A stretch of DNA of 64,000 nucleotides from Serratia sp. UGAL515B_01. GTDB taxonomy: Bacteria > Pseudomonadota > Gammaproteobacteria > Enterobacterales > Enterobacteriaceae. Below, piece after piece: positions 1-8,961 of this stretch. The stretch's first letter is position 1, and each line of letters opens with the position of its first letter. The stretch spans positions 2,852,001-2,916,000 of the forward strand of contig NZ_CP109901.1 of assembly GCF_033095805.1 (NCBI RefSeq), read 5' to 3'. Position numbers and translations under genes: made by a program. Below the pieces are notes generated by a model. That model saw nothing but the letters and a program-made list of their open reading frames with translations, ran no database searches and was not told the DNA's origin.

Positions 1-44
1 CGCCATACTTCGCTTATGAGTTGGTGGCTTTTGTTACCATACTC

Positions 45-77
45 AAAAAATCCGCCTTCATCAGGGCGGATTTTTTT
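45..77. terminator. Rho-independent terminator
   Basis: A GC-rich stem (AATCCGCC pairing with GGCGGATT) has a short loop and a run of seven T on the + strand, with matching A's on the other side. It could therefore stop transcription from either direction. It lies downstream of dinI on the minus strand and at the end of whatever gene lies to the left of the window. Confidence 0.8.
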
Positions 78-131
78 GCGGCAAAATAGCCGCTGCGTGC
101 CAGTGGGGAAAACAGCCTCCCCCTTTTACTC

Positions 132-374
132 TCAGATATCGGTAACCAGCCACTGATCGGCTTCTTCGAACATTTCCTCAAGCATTCGGTTTAACTTCTC
201 TTTATCACTTTTACTGGCATCGGTATTAATGTTATTAGCTTGCATCGGTTTTACACGAACATCCGCGTCAGGAAAAATGCGATGTACGCGTTTTGTCAGT
301 TCCGCTTTGATGATCTCCGCGGCATCGGGTATCCCTGCCACATTGCGTTTGTCAAATACCAACTCTACAAACAT
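132..374 (-). CDS. dinI: DinI-family SOS protein
   Basis: This 80-aa protein resembles E. coli DinI, which stabilises or modulates RecA filaments and UmuD cleavage in the SOS response. The family pattern is visible: an N-terminal beta strand (MFVELVFDK), a central helix ending in a 'FPDADVRVK' strand, and a C-terminal acidic helix (EEMFEEADQWL) like the one that contacts RecA. The ATG at 374 is preferred because a GAGGGG ribosome-binding site sits six bases upstream; an in-frame GTG 12 bases earlier overlaps that site. A textbook LexA box lies just upstream, which supports SOS control. It may be a DinI paralogue rather than the direct orthologue. Confidence 0.85.
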   Translation of the reverse strand: MFVELVFDKRNVAGIPDAAEIIKAELTKRVHRIFPDADVRVKPMQANNINTDASKSDKEKLNRMLEEMFEEADQWLVTDI

Positions 375-391
375 GTTTCCCCTCACGCTTT

Positions 392-411
392 AACTGTTTA
401 TACGTACAGTA
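392..411 (-). promoter_or_regulatory. LexA (SOS) box of dinI
   Basis: The core is a perfect CTGT-N8-ACAG at 394-409, flanked by further consensus bases on the minus strand (TACTGTACGTATAAACAG). It lies about 20 bases upstream of the dinI start, a normal place for LexA repression. Confidence 0.88.
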
Positions 412-563
412 TAAAGCAAAGAAAAAAGCTTCTGCAAAACTATTTTTTAACCATTTGTTTTAAAATGATTTAATCTTTTTATCAAATTACGCTGGGGACT
501 CATCTGTGATACCACTCGATGGGATCAGTGACAGCGGGCAGCAACAGCAGAGTGCTAACAAGC

Positions 564-1043
564 TCAATCTCGTTTGGCAATCTCAGCAAAGCTCGCGGAT
601 AGCAAACGACATAAATCGCCAGGAGTGAGTTCGATATCCAAGCCACGTTTGCCACCGGAAACATAAATGGCGGCGAATTGCTGTGCAGGAGCATCAATCA
701 CGGTTGGCAAACGCTTCTTTTGCCCTAGTGGGCTAATGCCTCCTACCAGATACCCGGTAACTCGTTGAGCTATCATGGGATCGGCCATTTCAGCCTTTTT
801 AGCACCGAGTGCTTTAGCGACTTTCTTCAAATCCAACTGCGTAGCCACCGGGGTTACCGCTACCGCCAGATTTTTCACATCACCATTGAGAGAAACCAGA
901 AGCGTTTTATAGACTTGGTCAGCATTAAGCCCAAGTTTTTTCACCGCTTCATCGCCGAAATGGGTTTCGTCACTGTCATGATGATAGGGATGTAAAGTGA
1001 ATGCCACGTTGTGCTTTTCAAGTAGGAGAACTGCGGGCGTCAT
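564..1043 (-). CDS. ybaK: Cys-tRNA(Pro)/Cys-tRNA(Cys) deacylase YbaK
   Basis: This 159-aa protein is nearly identical in length and sequence to E. coli YbaK/EbsC. That family hydrolyses Cys-tRNA(Pro) mischarged by prolyl-tRNA synthetase, acting in trans in the cytosol. Conserved blocks include [14 protein letters not shown], the core with the catalytic lysine region (DQVYKTLLV), and [17 protein letters not shown] near residues 100-116. The start is placed at [10 protein letters not shown] as in E. coli; an in-frame ATG five codons earlier is possible. In E. coli the next gene is ushA, but here it is dinI, which marks a rearrangement point. Confidence 0.95.
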   Translation of the reverse strand: MTPAVLLLEKHNVAFTLHPYHHDSDETHFGDEAVKKLGLNADQVYKTLLVSLNGDVKNLAVAVTPVATQLDLKKVAKALGAKKAEMADPMIAQRVTGYLVGGISPLGQKKRLPTVIDAPAQQFAAIYVSGGKRGLDIELTPGDLCRLLSASFAEIAKRD

Positions 1044-1124
1044 AAAGCTGTTTTCCAATCAGGTAGAAAATTGTCATTGGAGGCAACAAAACTACAAAAA
1101 TGTAAACGAATTAGCAACCTGTAT

Positions 1125-1164
1125 CAGGCTGTTTTCCTTAATGAGACGCGAGTGCCGCTGGCGG
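1125..1164 (+). repeat. R1 repeat, partial copy
   Basis: The sequence CAGGCTGTTTTCCTTAA followed by GACGCGAG.GCCGCTGGCGG matches one end of the 269-bp inverted-repeat element at 42759-43027. It lies in the ybaP-ybaK gap (1044-1228), where no gene was found and where E. coli encodes the ChiX small RNA. Only one end is recognisable. Confidence 0.55.
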
Positions 1165-1228
1165 TCATTTGAGCATAAGCGGTGCACTCAAATAACCCCA
1201 GTCGCAGGGCACACGCCTGGCCACTTCT

Positions 1229-2035
1229 TTACTGTTGCGCCTGTAACAGGTCGGGTAGATTGCCTTCTCCATACAGGTGCAATGCGCCAACAGCAACCAC
1301 ATAATTACCCGGCGGTAACGACGCCAGTTTTTGCTGCCAGTGACGATTACGGCGGTGCATCAATAAATCATAAAGTTCGGCGCTAAAAGTATTAGGCAGT
1401 GTCTCCAACGCCGAATTCGGCTTGGCGTGTAACCACCAGCTCACCATGGTTTGTAGCAGGCGAGCATTAGTGTTCCAGTGCTCAAGCGTGTCATGCAGCA
1501 GGGCTATGCCACCTTCAGGTAGTTGTTCCAACATATCCAACTGCTCAGCTGCACCTTCCAGCTCAATCACTGGCATATTCAATGCCCTAGCCGTTTGCAA
1601 CAACTGGTAATCAATGCCGTACTCTGCTCGCAATCCAAGTCGTTGTGCCTGCTGGGCTTGCATCATCAGAGCGACTTGCCAGCCGGGTAAAATAGAAAAT
1701 ATCTCTATATCTGTCCTCAGTTCTTCGCATAACTCTTGTAAACGTTGGAATTCCTGTTGCGAAAGGCGTTGTTCTAGAGCAAGTTGGACGTCATTTTGGC
1801 CAAATGGCGAAGAGGAAGTTGTGATATCGGCTTCGACTATCAGTGCGTCAGCTTGGCGCAAGCGTGCTATCAATCGCTCAGGGAGCGGAGCCATATCGCT
1901 AGTTCCCATATGAATACTGCCGACCAAATGAAGCTGCCGTTCCCCTGGTAGAGAAATATCCAGCGCCGGATAGGCGTAACTCATCGGGGAAATAATGCCG
2001 AGAAATGCGGCAAGACGGCGTAACAATCGACCCAT
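1229..2035 (-). CDS. ybaP: TraB/GumN-family protein YbaP
   Basis: This 268-aa protein resembles E. coli YbaP (264 aa), of the TraB/GumN family, which is related to the Tiki/EreA-like proteases; no substrate is established. Signature blocks are HLVGSIHMGTSDMAPLPERL near the N-terminus (the family GSIHxG motif), ALIVEAD, RAEYGIDYQLL in the middle, and VVAVGALHLYGEGNL at the C-terminus (the second family motif). A short hydrophobic stretch (LAAFLGIISPMSYA) at the N-terminus could be a signal or anchor. The start is set at MGRLLRR, which matches the family length; the reading frame is open 30 codons further upstream. Confidence 0.9.
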   Translation of the reverse strand: MGRLLRRLAAFLGIISPMSYAYPALDISLPGERQLHLVGSIHMGTSDMAPLPERLIARLRQADALIVEADITTSSSPFGQNDVQLALEQRLSQQEFQRLQELCEELRTDIEIFSILPGWQVALMMQAQQAQRLGLRAEYGIDYQLLQTARALNMPVIELEGAAEQLDMLEQLPEGGIALLHDTLEHWNTNARLLQTMVSWWLHAKPNSALETLPNTFSAELYDLLMHRRNRHWQQKLASLPPGNYVVAVGALHLYGEGNLPDLLQAQQ

Positions 2036-2193
2036 ACAACGTAGCTCCAAATTATTCTCGACAGCGTGCGGATCGCGCTCTGCCATGGACGGCGTTCTGA
2101 CCATGCTAAACGCTAACTGCAGCACAGGGAAGCACCCAACGGCTCAGAATGAGCTTAAAGTAAACCGGAGCTTGACGCTTTTTCGAACATCGC

Positions 2194-2213
2194 AGCAATT
2201 AAGGAACATAACC
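2194..2213 (-). repeat. R1 repeat end at the copA stop codon
   Basis: On the minus strand GGGTTATGTTCCTTAATTGC closely resembles the R1 terminus GGCTGTGTCCCTCAATTGC. It forms the last codons and stop of copA, so the end of CopA appears to be built from the repeat. Confidence 0.4.
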
Positions 2214-4907
2214 CAGTAACCGATTAGCATTGCTGACCACCGTAATGGATGAAAGCGCCATCGCCGCGCCTGCAACGACCGGGCTGAGTAATGAACCGGT
2301 CAGCGGGTACAACACGCCAGCGGCAATGGGAATACCAAGCGCATTGTAGATAAAAGCGCCCAATAGGTTCTGCTTCATATTACGCAGGGTTGCCTTCGAT
2401 ATGGCCAGCGCATCCGCCACTCCGTTTAGGCTGTGGCGCATCAGTGTAATAGGGGCTGTTTCAATCGCGATGTCACTCCCACTCCCCATGGCGATACCCA
2501 CATCAGCCTGTGCTAACGCCGGAGCATCGTTGATACCATCACCGATCATTGCCACGCGGTGACCTTGTGTCTGCAACTGCTTGATAGCTTGTGCTTTACC
2601 CTCTGGCAAGACGCCCGCGATAACACGATCAATACCAGCTTCTTTAGCAATCGCATTGGCTGTCACCGGATTATCACCCGTTAACATCACCAACTGGTAA
2701 CCTTGCCGACGCAGACGCCGTAATGCGTTTACACTGTCAGTACGCAGAGGATCGCGAACGGCTATCAACGCAGCGGGTTTTCCATTGGCAGCCAGAAGCA
2801 CCGGCGTAATACCCCGCTCAGCCTGCTGCTGTATCTGCTTTTCAAATGCCAAAGTCGCTATCTGGTTTTCTTGCATTAACCTGATATTCCCCAGCAACAG
2901 ACGCACACCTTCAACTTCCCCGCTGACGCCACTACCGCGCAGCGTGCGAAACTGTTCTACCTGTGGCAACACCTGGCCTTCGACATGATCGACGATGGCC
3001 CTCGCTAAGGGATGATTCGCACCTTGCTCCAACGCTGCAGCCCAACGCAGTGCCTGATGTTCATCTACTTCGTTGAAGGTAACGACTTCCACCACCTTCG
3101 GTTGGCCTTCGGTCAGCGTACCGGTCTTATCGAACACCAGAGTGTCGAGATTACTGGCCTGTTGCAGCGCATCAGCGTCACGTACCAACACACCTAGCTC
3201 TGCAGCACGGCCAACGCCAGAAATTATCGACATAGGGGTTGCTAATCCCAAGGCACAAGGGCAAGCAATAATCAGCACCGTTGTGGCAATCACCAACGTA
3301 TAAACCAACTGTGGTTGCGGGCCAAAAAAGTACCAGGTAGCCGCACTGAATAAAGCAATAGCAACAACAACGGGGACAAACACCGCGGAGATGTTATCTG
3401 CCAACTGACCAATAACCGGTTTACTGCTTTGTGCCTGACGTACCAGTTTAATAATGCGTGCCAGTGTAGTTTTAGTGCCTACCGCAGCCGCGCGGAACAG
3501 GACTGTACCGTCTTCCACCACCGTACCCGCGTGGATCGTATTCCCTAGGCTTTTCTGTTGTGGTACGGCTTCGCCGGTCAACATGGCTTCATCGATCCAG
3601 ACCTCGCCCTGAACGATTACTCCGTCAACAGGAATACGATCGCCAGTGGTTAGGCGCAGTATCATACCCAGCCGCACTTCTGCCAGCGGAATACTCTTCT
3701 CGCCTTGATCAGTGACTAATCTGGCAGTTGGCGGCGTAAGATCCAATAACCTCTCCAGCGCCTGAGAAGAGCGCTGGCGCGCACGCTGTTCCATAGCATG
3801 ACCAAGATTAATCAGGCCGATGATCATCGCGCTAGCTTCGTAATAGAGATGCCGCGCTTCCATCGGAAAGGTATTGGGCCAGATATTTACGCTTATGGAA
3901 TATAGCCAAGCGGCTCCGGTGCCTAAAGCAACCAAGGTGTCCATAGTGGCACTGCCGTTCATCAGTGCGCGCCAAGCGTTACGGTAAAAGTGCCCCCCAG
4001 CCACTACCATGACTGCCAGAGTCAGAATGCCAACCATTAGCCAAGAGTGTTGGTTTTCTGGCGTCAACGTCATACTGCCACCGAACACCCCCCATGCCAT
4101 CAGTGGAATACCGAGAGCCAGGCCTAATGCAGACTGCCAACGGAAGCGTTTCATAGCAGCTTGAGCTGTCTGCTGCTGCCGTTCACGGCGTTCTGTCTCA
4201 TCCTGGATGATTTCAGCACCATAACCGGCTTTTTCTACTGCCGCTACCAGCGCTTGTGGTGCCACATTTCCGGTAACCAGCGCACTGCGTTGCGCCAGAT
4301 TCACCTGCACAATCTCAACGCCAGAGACGCTTTGTATCGCTGCCTGGACCTTACTGACACAACTGGCACAGGTCATGCCACTCAGTAATAACTGTATACT
4401 GGCGTCATCAGAATCGGTAGCCGGAAGAGAAGAGTAAGCCGCTGCCTGAGATTCCGGCAACGCTGGGGCAGATTCAATCAGCGGCTCATTTTTTGGGTGG
4501 TGGTCTGTTGCAGCTTGGCTAGCGTGAAAACCCGCGTTTTCCACAGCAGCAATCAACTGTTCGGATACCGCTTCACCATAAATTTTTGCACCGTCGAGCG
4601 TAACCTCCGCGGCGATCACGCCCGGTACGGCCTCCAGTGCCTTGCGAGCAGTCCCCACACAATGCATACAGGAAAGGCCTGAAAGTTGTAACTCTGTGTC
4701 TGCCTGTGTTGCAACTTCGGCTTGATAACCCGCGGCAATAACACTATCAATCAGTTCAGGGACTGGGGCCTCTCCGGTAATTTTTGCATAGCGGGTGTTG
4801 ACGTCTGCCTGTTCAACATCATCGCGGCTCTCAAGTGCTTTTTTCACCCGCTGTGCGCAGTTCATACAGGAAAGCCCCTGTAGTACAAGCACGGTAGTTT
4901 GTGACAT
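2199..4907 (-). CDS. copA: Copper-exporting P1B-type ATPase
   Basis: A 902-aa inner-membrane Cu(I) exporter. It has three N-terminal heavy-metal domains with CxxC sites: GLSCMNC near residue 14, GLSCMHC near 75 and GMTCASC near 180. E. coli CopA has two. Eight transmembrane segments follow, with the copper-site CPC at residues 549-551, the phosphorylation motif DKTGTLT with Asp593, and the hinge GDGINDAP. The gene is divergent from cueR, with a CueR operator between them. Residues 138-140 overlie a -1 frameshift cassette described separately. The C-terminus (LLGYVP) is a little shorter than in E. coli and coincides with a repeat end. The family assignment is secure. Confidence 0.97.
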   Translation of the reverse strand: MSQTTVLVLQGLSCMNCAQRVKKALESRDDVEQADVNTRYAKITGEAPVPELIDSVIAAGYQAEVATQADTELQLSGLSCMHCVGTARKALEAVPGVIAAEVTLDGAKIYGEAVSEQLIAAVENAGFHASQAATDHHPKNEPLIESAPALPESQAAAYSSLPATDSDDASIQLLLSGMTCASCVSKVQAAIQSVSGVEIVQVNLAQRSALVTGNVAPQALVAAVEKAGYGAEIIQDETERRERQQQTAQAAMKRFRWQSALGLALGIPLMAWGVFGGSMTLTPENQHSWLMVGILTLAVMVVAGGHFYRNAWRALMNGSATMDTLVALGTGAAWLYSISVNIWPNTFPMEARHLYYEASAMIIGLINLGHAMEQRARQRSSQALERLLDLTPPTARLVTDQGEKSIPLAEVRLGMILRLTTGDRIPVDGVIVQGEVWIDEAMLTGEAVPQQKSLGNTIHAGTVVEDGTVLFRAAAVGTKTTLARIIKLVRQAQSSKPVIGQLADNISAVFVPVVVAIALFSAATWYFFGPQPQLVYTLVIATTVLIIACPCALGLATPMSIISGVGRAAELGVLVRDADALQQASNLDTLVFDKTGTLTEGQPKVVEVVTFNEVDEHQALRWAAALEQGANHPLARAIVDHVEGQVLPQVEQFRTLRGSGVSGEVEGVRLLLGNIRLMQENQIATLAFEKQIQQQAERGITPVLLAANGKPAALIAVRDPLRTDSVNALRRLRRQGYQLVMLTGDNPVTANAIAKEAGIDRVIAGVLPEGKAQAIKQLQTQGHRVAMIGDGINDAPALAQADVGIAMGSGSDIAIETAPITLMRHSLNGVADALAISKATLRNMKQNLLGAFIYNALGIPIAAGVLYPLTGSLLSPVVAGAAMALSSITVVSNANRLLGYVP
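4420..4497 (-). promoter_or_regulatory. copA(Z): Programmed -1 frameshift cassette in copA, giving CopA(Z)-like chaperone
   Basis: Codons 138-140 read CCA AAA AAT and form two overlapping slippery heptamers in frame, C CCA AAA (4497-4491) and A AAA AAT. After a -1 slip the next codons are AAA and then TGA (4488-4486). The product would be 140 aa and contain only metal-binding domains 1 and 2. Immediately downstream a 9-bp stem (GAGCCGCTG at 4487-4479 with CAGCGGCTT at 4444-4436) encloses a 34-nt loop. The loop element GCCGGAA (4458-4452) can pair with TTCCGGC (4426-4420), giving an H-type pseudoknot. E. coli copA is known to make CopA(Z) by a slip at C CCA AAG followed by a pseudoknot. Here the site follows domain 2 instead of domain 1. 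Confidence 0.8.
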
Positions 4908-4978
4908 GGTTATTCCCTCGCAAAAATGGCAGTTGTTTAAGGCTTGACCAACTTGGTTATTTTCATTAAGAATGAGGT

Positions 4979-5005
4979 TAAACCTTCCTGCAAGGGGAAG
5001 GTCAA
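4979..5005 (-). promoter_or_regulatory. CueR operator / copA promoter
   Basis: On the minus strand TTGACCTTCCCCTTGC is followed by AGGAAGGTTTA. This is the dyad CCTTCC..GGAAGG between a -35 (TTGACC) and a -10 separated by the long 19-bp spacer typical of MerR-family promoters. It is almost identical to the E. coli copA operator. It overlaps the region just upstream of cueR, so CueR probably also influences its own gene. Confidence 0.9.
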
Positions 5006-5014
5006 GGAGTGAAA

Positions 5015-5416
5015 TTGAATATCAGCGACGTTGCCAAGAAAACTGGATTGACCAGCAAAGCTATCCGCTTCTATGAAGAGAAAGGCTTGGTCACCGCACC
5101 AATCCGTAGGGATAACGGCTACCGCAGCTACAGCACCAGGCATATCGAGGAATTGACGTTGTTGCGTCAAGCTCGGCAGGTGGGATTCAACCTTGATGAA
5201 TGCCGTGAACTGGTTGCGCTATTCAACGATCCGGCTCGCCATAGTGCCGATGTTAAGGCACGTACACTGCAGAAAGTAATTGATATTGAAAAACACATCA
5301 GTGAACTGAATGAGATGCGCCGATGGTTGTTGGCACTGGCAGAACAGTGCCCAGGTGATGAAGGTGCAGACTGCCCAATCATCAATAACCTGGCAAGGTG
5401 CTGCCATAAGCCTTAA
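5015..5416 (+). CDS. cueR: Copper-responsive MerR-family activator CueR
   Basis: A 133-aa Cu(I)-sensing activator of copA. The N-terminal winged helix reads [20 protein letters not shown], followed by a long dimerisation helix. The metal-binding loop has the two cysteines in [11 protein letters not shown], as in E. coli CueR (Cys112/Cys120), and a trailing CC near the C-terminus. The start is placed at TTG 5015: an AAGGAG ribosome-binding site lies five bases upstream and the protein then begins (M)NISD as in E. coli. The upstream in-frame GTG at 5009 abuts the ribosome-binding site. The 3' end overlaps the convergent ybbJ by four bases. Confidence 0.93.
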   Translation: MNISDVAKKTGLTSKAIRFYEEKGLVTAPIRRDNGYRSYSTRHIEELTLLRQARQVGFNLDECRELVALFNDPARHSADVKARTLQKVIDIEKHISELNEMRRWLLALAEQCPGDEGADCPIINNLARCCHKP

Positions 5417-5874
5417 CGTTTAATAGCGCGGATCAAAAGCGTGACGCCTTCGACAGACACGACTTCAACTTCGGTGCCAACGGGTAAATCCTCGTTGGCC
5501 TGAGCACGCCAACTGCTGTCACCGATATTCACCCGCCCAAAGCCGTTTTGCATTGGTTCCGTTAGTGTGGCACGCATACCAATCAACTGACGGTTGCGCT
5601 GGTTGAGAACTTGCGAACCGCTGGTTGCAGCCGCTGGCCGTTGACGCAACCAATACCACCACAGGTAAGCCACAGCGATAGTGATAATGGCAAAGATAGC
5701 CCCTTGCCATTCCCAGTCTAGCTGCGGGATCAACCAGACAAGAAGGCCAACAACCACGGCTGAAATGCCGCTCCACAGCAGATAACCACCGGCACCCAGC
5801 ATTTCTGCTGCCAGCAGCAACCCACCCAGAGTGATCCAAAACCAGTAGGGATTTGCTGCAATTTGCTCAAGCAT
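5413..5874 (-). CDS. ybbJ: NfeD-like inner-membrane protein YbbJ (QmcB)
   Basis: A 153-aa protein with about three to four transmembrane helices in the first 80 residues ([19 protein letters not shown] onward) and a C-terminal OB-fold NfeD domain. The OB fold contains the typical GxxGxxxxxL..G.V.(I/L)... pattern ([22 protein letters not shown]). NfeD proteins are encoded with SPFH/stomatin partners and are thought to act with them in membrane microdomains. It is two bases downstream of qmcA, so the two are co-transcribed. Confidence 0.92.
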   Translation of the reverse strand: MLEQIAANPYWFWITLGGLLLAAEMLGAGGYLLWSGISAVVVGLLVWLIPQLDWEWQGAIFAIITIAVAYLWWYWLRQRPAAATSGSQVLNQRNRQLIGMRATLTEPMQNGFGRVNIGDSSWRAQANEDLPVGTEVEVVSVEGVTLLIRAIKR

Positions 5875-5876
5875 GA

Positions 5877-6785
5877 TTACTCGCCTTTACCTGCTTTTTT
5901 CAGCAATTCACTAATACCACCAATGGCCCCCATCAAACTACTGGCATCCAGCGGCATCATGATGACTTTGCTGTTATCAGCAGAACCGATCTGCTGCAAC
6001 GCATCGGTATATTTCTGTGCGACGAAGTAGTTTATGGCTTGGATATTACCGCTAGCAATAGCGTCAGAAACCAACTGAGTTGCTCGGGCTTCGGCCTCAG
6101 CAGCACGCTCACGCGCTTCAGCCTGCAGGAACGCGGATTGACGTTCCCCCTCAGCTTTCAATATCTGAGACTGTTTCTCACCTTCAGCACGCAGGATTGC
6201 TGCCTGGCGTACCCCTTCTGCTTCCAGAATGTCTGCACGTTTGGTTCGCTCTGCTTTCATTTGCGCGTTCATCGATGCAACCAGCTCCACTGGTGGACGA
6301 ACGTCACGGATTTCAATACGGGTGATCTTCACTCCCCAAGGGTTAGTGGCTTCATCAACGATATGCAGTAAACGGCTGTTGATACTGTCACGTTGCGAGA
6401 GCATTTCGTCAAGCTCCATTGAACCGAGCACAGTACGGAAGTTGGTCATGGTCAGATTAACGATTGCCGACTCGAGGTTACTCACCTCATAAGCAGCGCG
6501 TGCCGGATCGACAACCTGAATAAAGCAGACGGCATCAATTGCCACGTTGGCGTTATCGCGGGAAATAATCTCTTGGGAGGGAATATCCAGCACCTGCTCC
6601 ATCATATTGATTTTTCTTCCAATGCGATCTATGAATGGAACAATGATACTTAAACCTGGCATCAGTGTTTTGGTATATCGGCCAAAGCGCTCAACCGTCC
6701 ATTGGTAGCCCTGCGGCACAATTTTTATGCTGCTAAAAACAACGATCAGCGCAACAACGATCACAATAGGTACAATAGTAAACAT
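5877..6785 (-). CDS. qmcA: SPFH/stomatin-family protein QmcA
   Basis: A 302-aa paraslipin-type protein: one N-terminal membrane anchor ([17 protein letters not shown]), then the SPFH/prohibitin domain ([21 protein letters not shown]), then an Ala/Glu-rich coiled coil (about residues 180-230, with repeated [16 protein letters not shown] units). E. coli QmcA is a membrane-raft-type protein implicated in FtsH-related quality control. It heads a two-gene operon with ybbJ. Confidence 0.95.
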   Translation of the reverse strand: MFTIVPIVIVVALIVVFSSIKIVPQGYQWTVERFGRYTKTLMPGLSIIVPFIDRIGRKINMMEQVLDIPSQEIISRDNANVAIDAVCFIQVVDPARAAYEVSNLESAIVNLTMTNFRTVLGSMELDEMLSQRDSINSRLLHIVDEATNPWGVKITRIEIRDVRPPVELVASMNAQMKAERTKRADILEAEGVRQAAILRAEGEKQSQILKAEGERQSAFLQAEARERAAEAEARATQLVSDAIASGNIQAINYFVAQKYTDALQQIGSADNSKVIMMPLDASSLMGAIGGISELLKKAGKGE

Positions 6786-6853
6786 GACATAAACTCCTAT
6801 CAGATGAATTAATAGATATTACGACAGCACTGAAGGAAAGCCTAATTTCCAAC

Positions 6854-7062
6854 CTAATCCAGGCGTAAAAGAAATTCATTTATCAGGGGGTCATGGTTCT
6901 GGAACAGCGCAATGATGCTTTTCACCACTTCTCCACTACGGTGGCTCGACCAAGCCAGTGACAGATACCGCGAATGTTGCGGCTTCTTTTGCAACAATTC
7001 TCCACTATCCAAGTAGGGCTGACAGAGTGTACGTGGCAAAAAGCCGATGCCAGCGGCGCTCG
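6854..7062 (-). pseudogene. LysR-type regulator, C-terminal fragment
   Basis: About 65 codons read AAGIGFLPRTLCQPYLDSGEL and then YLSLAWSSHRSGEVVKSIIALF. This is the end of a LysR substrate-binding domain, with the family G(I/L)G.LP...(V/C)......G.L pattern. The helix-turn-helix half is absent: the 5' side runs straight into an R1 repeat (7049-7086). It is therefore a truncated remnant, and which regulator it was cannot be told. The remaining bases of the qmcA-cnoX gap hold only repeats and a hairpin. Confidence 0.65.
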
Positions 7063-7086
7063 CGTACAGTTAAGGGACACAGCCTA
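7049..7086 (-). repeat. R1 repeat end
   Basis: The sequence GCCAGCGGCGCTCGCGTACAG followed by TTAAGGGACACAGCCTA matches the right end of the element at 42759-43027 closely. It truncates the LysR fragment. Confidence 0.65.
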
Positions 7087-7168
7087 GGCACTGGCAGAAA
7101 AATTGGGCGTCAGCAATCACGTAGAGCCGAGCGTACCCCATGCGGTTGCGCTCCTGATTTGATGGCAG

Positions 7169-7197
7169 GCTTTTGGTGCTGTTGCAGCACCAAAAGC
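7169..7197. other. Perfect 13-bp hairpin after cnoX
   Basis: GCTTTTGGTGCTG pairs perfectly with CAGCACCAAAAGC around a 3-base loop, 17 bases beyond the cnoX stop. No U-run follows on the cnoX side, so it may be a 3'-end stabiliser rather than a classical terminator. Confidence 0.6.
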
Positions 7198-7216
7198 AAT
7201 TAAAGGAAACAGCCTA
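7196..7216 (-). repeat. R1 repeat end at the cnoX stop codon
   Basis: On the minus strand TAGGCTGTTTCCTTTAATTG resembles the R1 terminus. The TAG is the stop codon of cnoX. The encoded C-terminus (RRQLYSLLY) matches E. coli, so the protein itself is not shortened. Confidence 0.45.
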
Positions 7217-8068
7217 GTAAAGCAAGGAATAGAGCTGCCGACGATACTTGGCTGCCAATGCATCACCGGTACCCAGTGCGGCCAAGATGTCCATCAGCGT
7301 TTTGCGCGCGTTGCCATTTGACGCGGCTAAATCCTTCTTAAGATGCCCCATCAACAGTTCCATAGCCTCTTCGTTCCGGCCTACCTGATGCAGCTGCAAG
7401 GCAAGTTGCACGGCGAGTTCAACGTTTTCTGGCTGTTGCTGGACGTGTTGCTGCAATTGCTGGATTTCTGGCGTATCGGCGGCCTGTTTCAACAGCTCAA
7501 TCTGTGCGACCAAGCCTTGATAACGGGTATCGCGATCCTGTAATGGGATCTTGCTCAACACCGTTTCAGCATCTTCTGTTTTGTTCAGGGCGATTTGCGT
7601 TTCAGCGAGTACCAGACCGATATCGCTACGCTGGTTGCTAAGTTGCCAAGCCTCTTTCAACAAAGGCAATGCATCCATTACGCGTTCTTCTGCAAGCAAT
7701 TCAGTCGCTTCTGCCAGCTTCAAATCTTCCGCTTTGGGCAGGAAGCGTTGTAGGAGCTCACGGATCATCTCTTCCGGCTGTGGCCCTTGGAAACCATCAA
7801 CCGGCTGCCCATCTTTGAACAAATAAACGGTAGGGATAGAACGCAGCCCGAATTGGGAGGCGATCATCTGTTCCGCATCACAGTCCACCTTTGCCAGGAC
7901 GAACTGCCCCGCGTATTCTGCCGCCAGCTTGTCCAATATCGGAGTGAGTTGCAGGCAATGTTGGCTGCGTTCAGACCAGAAATAGAACAACACTGGGATA
8001 GACATGGACTGTTCCAGTGTCTGGTGCAGGTTAGTTTCGTTAATATCAACAACAGCTTGAACTAGCAT
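7214..8068 (-). CDS. cnoX: Chaperedoxin CnoX (YbbN)
   Basis: This 284-aa protein has an N-terminal thioredoxin fold (residues 1-110) and C-terminal TPR-like repeats. The thioredoxin active site reads SQHC ([12 protein letters not shown]) as in E. coli CnoX, so it lacks the first catalytic cysteine and is not a classical oxidoreductase. The E. coli protein is a bleach- and stress-activated holdase that hands clients to GroEL and DnaK. It follows ybbO and tesA in the same direction. Confidence 0.95.
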   Translation of the reverse strand: MLVQAVVDINETNLHQTLEQSMSIPVLFYFWSERSQHCLQLTPILDKLAAEYAGQFVLAKVDCDAEQMIASQFGLRSIPTVYLFKDGQPVDGFQGPQPEEMIRELLQRFLPKAEDLKLAEATELLAEERVMDALPLLKEAWQLSNQRSDIGLVLAETQIALNKTEDAETVLSKIPLQDRDTRYQGLVAQIELLKQAADTPEIQQLQQHVQQQPENVELAVQLALQLHQVGRNEEAMELLMGHLKKDLAASNGNARKTLMDILAALGTGDALAAKYRRQLYSLLY

Positions 8069-8094
8069 GATTTCTCTCTATCTGATCTTGCGGT

Positions 8095-8115
8095 GCAATT
8101 AAGGAATACAGCCTA
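8095..8115 (-). repeat. R1 repeat end between ybbO and cnoX
   Basis: GCAATTAAGGAATACAGCC matches the R1 terminus with a few changes. It lies in the 91-bp gap of an otherwise tight gene pair. Confidence 0.5.
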
Positions 8116-8159
8116 AATGGGGGACAAATGGGCACACTTCAACCCTTGCCCCGGCTAAC

Positions 8160-8936
8160 TTAACCATTACTGCGCATTAACCAGTCTAGCGCCCTGCCCG
8201 GCAACAAACGACGCAAAATCCCCATCGCGTGGGCTAGCAAAGTTACCGGATAGCGCAGTTTAGCCCTTCGGCTTTCCAGCGCGTGCAGCAGTTTGGGCAA
8301 TACCGCTTCAGCAGACAGCGTCAAACGCTTGGCTATGCTGGGATTACGTACTGGTTTATCGCTCTGTGCCTGATCGACGTTTTGAGTAAAGTGGGTAGTT
8401 AGTGGGCCGGGTTCGATCAGGCTGACTTGAATACCCGTACCGTACAACTCCATACGCAGCGCGTCCGACCAAGCTTCCAGAGCAAACTTACTGGCGGCAT
8501 AGGCACCACGTCCAGCACTGGAGATCAACCCCATGACAGAGCTGGTCTGAATGATCCGGCCTTCGCCGTGTGGCAGCATGGCGGGCAGCAACAACTGTGT
8601 CAACTGATGGGTACCAAACAGATTGGCGGAGAACTGCCGCTCAAGCTGTTGGCGTGAAATAGAACTGAGCGGACCATAAACACCGAAACCGGCATTGTTG
8701 AATAGGCCATACAGACGACCATTGGTCAGCGCAATAACCTGCGCGGCGGCGCGCTCTACGCTGGTGCTGTCGTCTAAATCCAGTTCTATGCCTTCCAGCC
8801 CGAGTTGGTTCATGCGCTCTACATCTTCGGGTTTACGGCAGGCGGCCAGGACGCGATAGCCCCGGTTGCGCAGATCCTGCGCTGCAATAAATCCAATCCC
8901 GCTCGAACAGCCTGTTATTAACACCGTTTTTTGCAT
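8160..8936 (-). CDS. ybbO: Short-chain dehydrogenase/reductase YbbO
   Basis: A 258-aa classical SDR. It has the nucleotide-binding TGCSSGIGFIAA near residue 8 (TGxxxGIG), NNAGFGVYG near residue 80, the catalytic Ser in TSSVMG, and the YAASKFALEAW motif with catalytic Tyr and Lys near residue 145. E. coli YbbO (269 aa) is an NADP-dependent aldehyde reductase acting on long aldehydes. The C-terminal LLPGRALDWLMR may be membrane-associating. It lies between tesA and cnoX as in E. coli. Confidence 0.93.
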   Translation of the reverse strand: MQKTVLITGCSSGIGFIAAQDLRNRGYRVLAACRKPEDVERMNQLGLEGIELDLDDSTSVERAAAQVIALTNGRLYGLFNNAGFGVYGPLSSISRQQLERQFSANLFGTHQLTQLLLPAMLPHGEGRIIQTSSVMGLISSAGRGAYAASKFALEAWSDALRMELYGTGIQVSLIEPGPLTTHFTQNVDQAQSDKPVRNPSIAKRLTLSAEAVLPKLLHALESRRAKLRYPVTLLAHAMGILRRLLPGRALDWLMRSNG

Positions 8937-8961
8937 AACTTTACCTACTAGGCAGCCCTAT

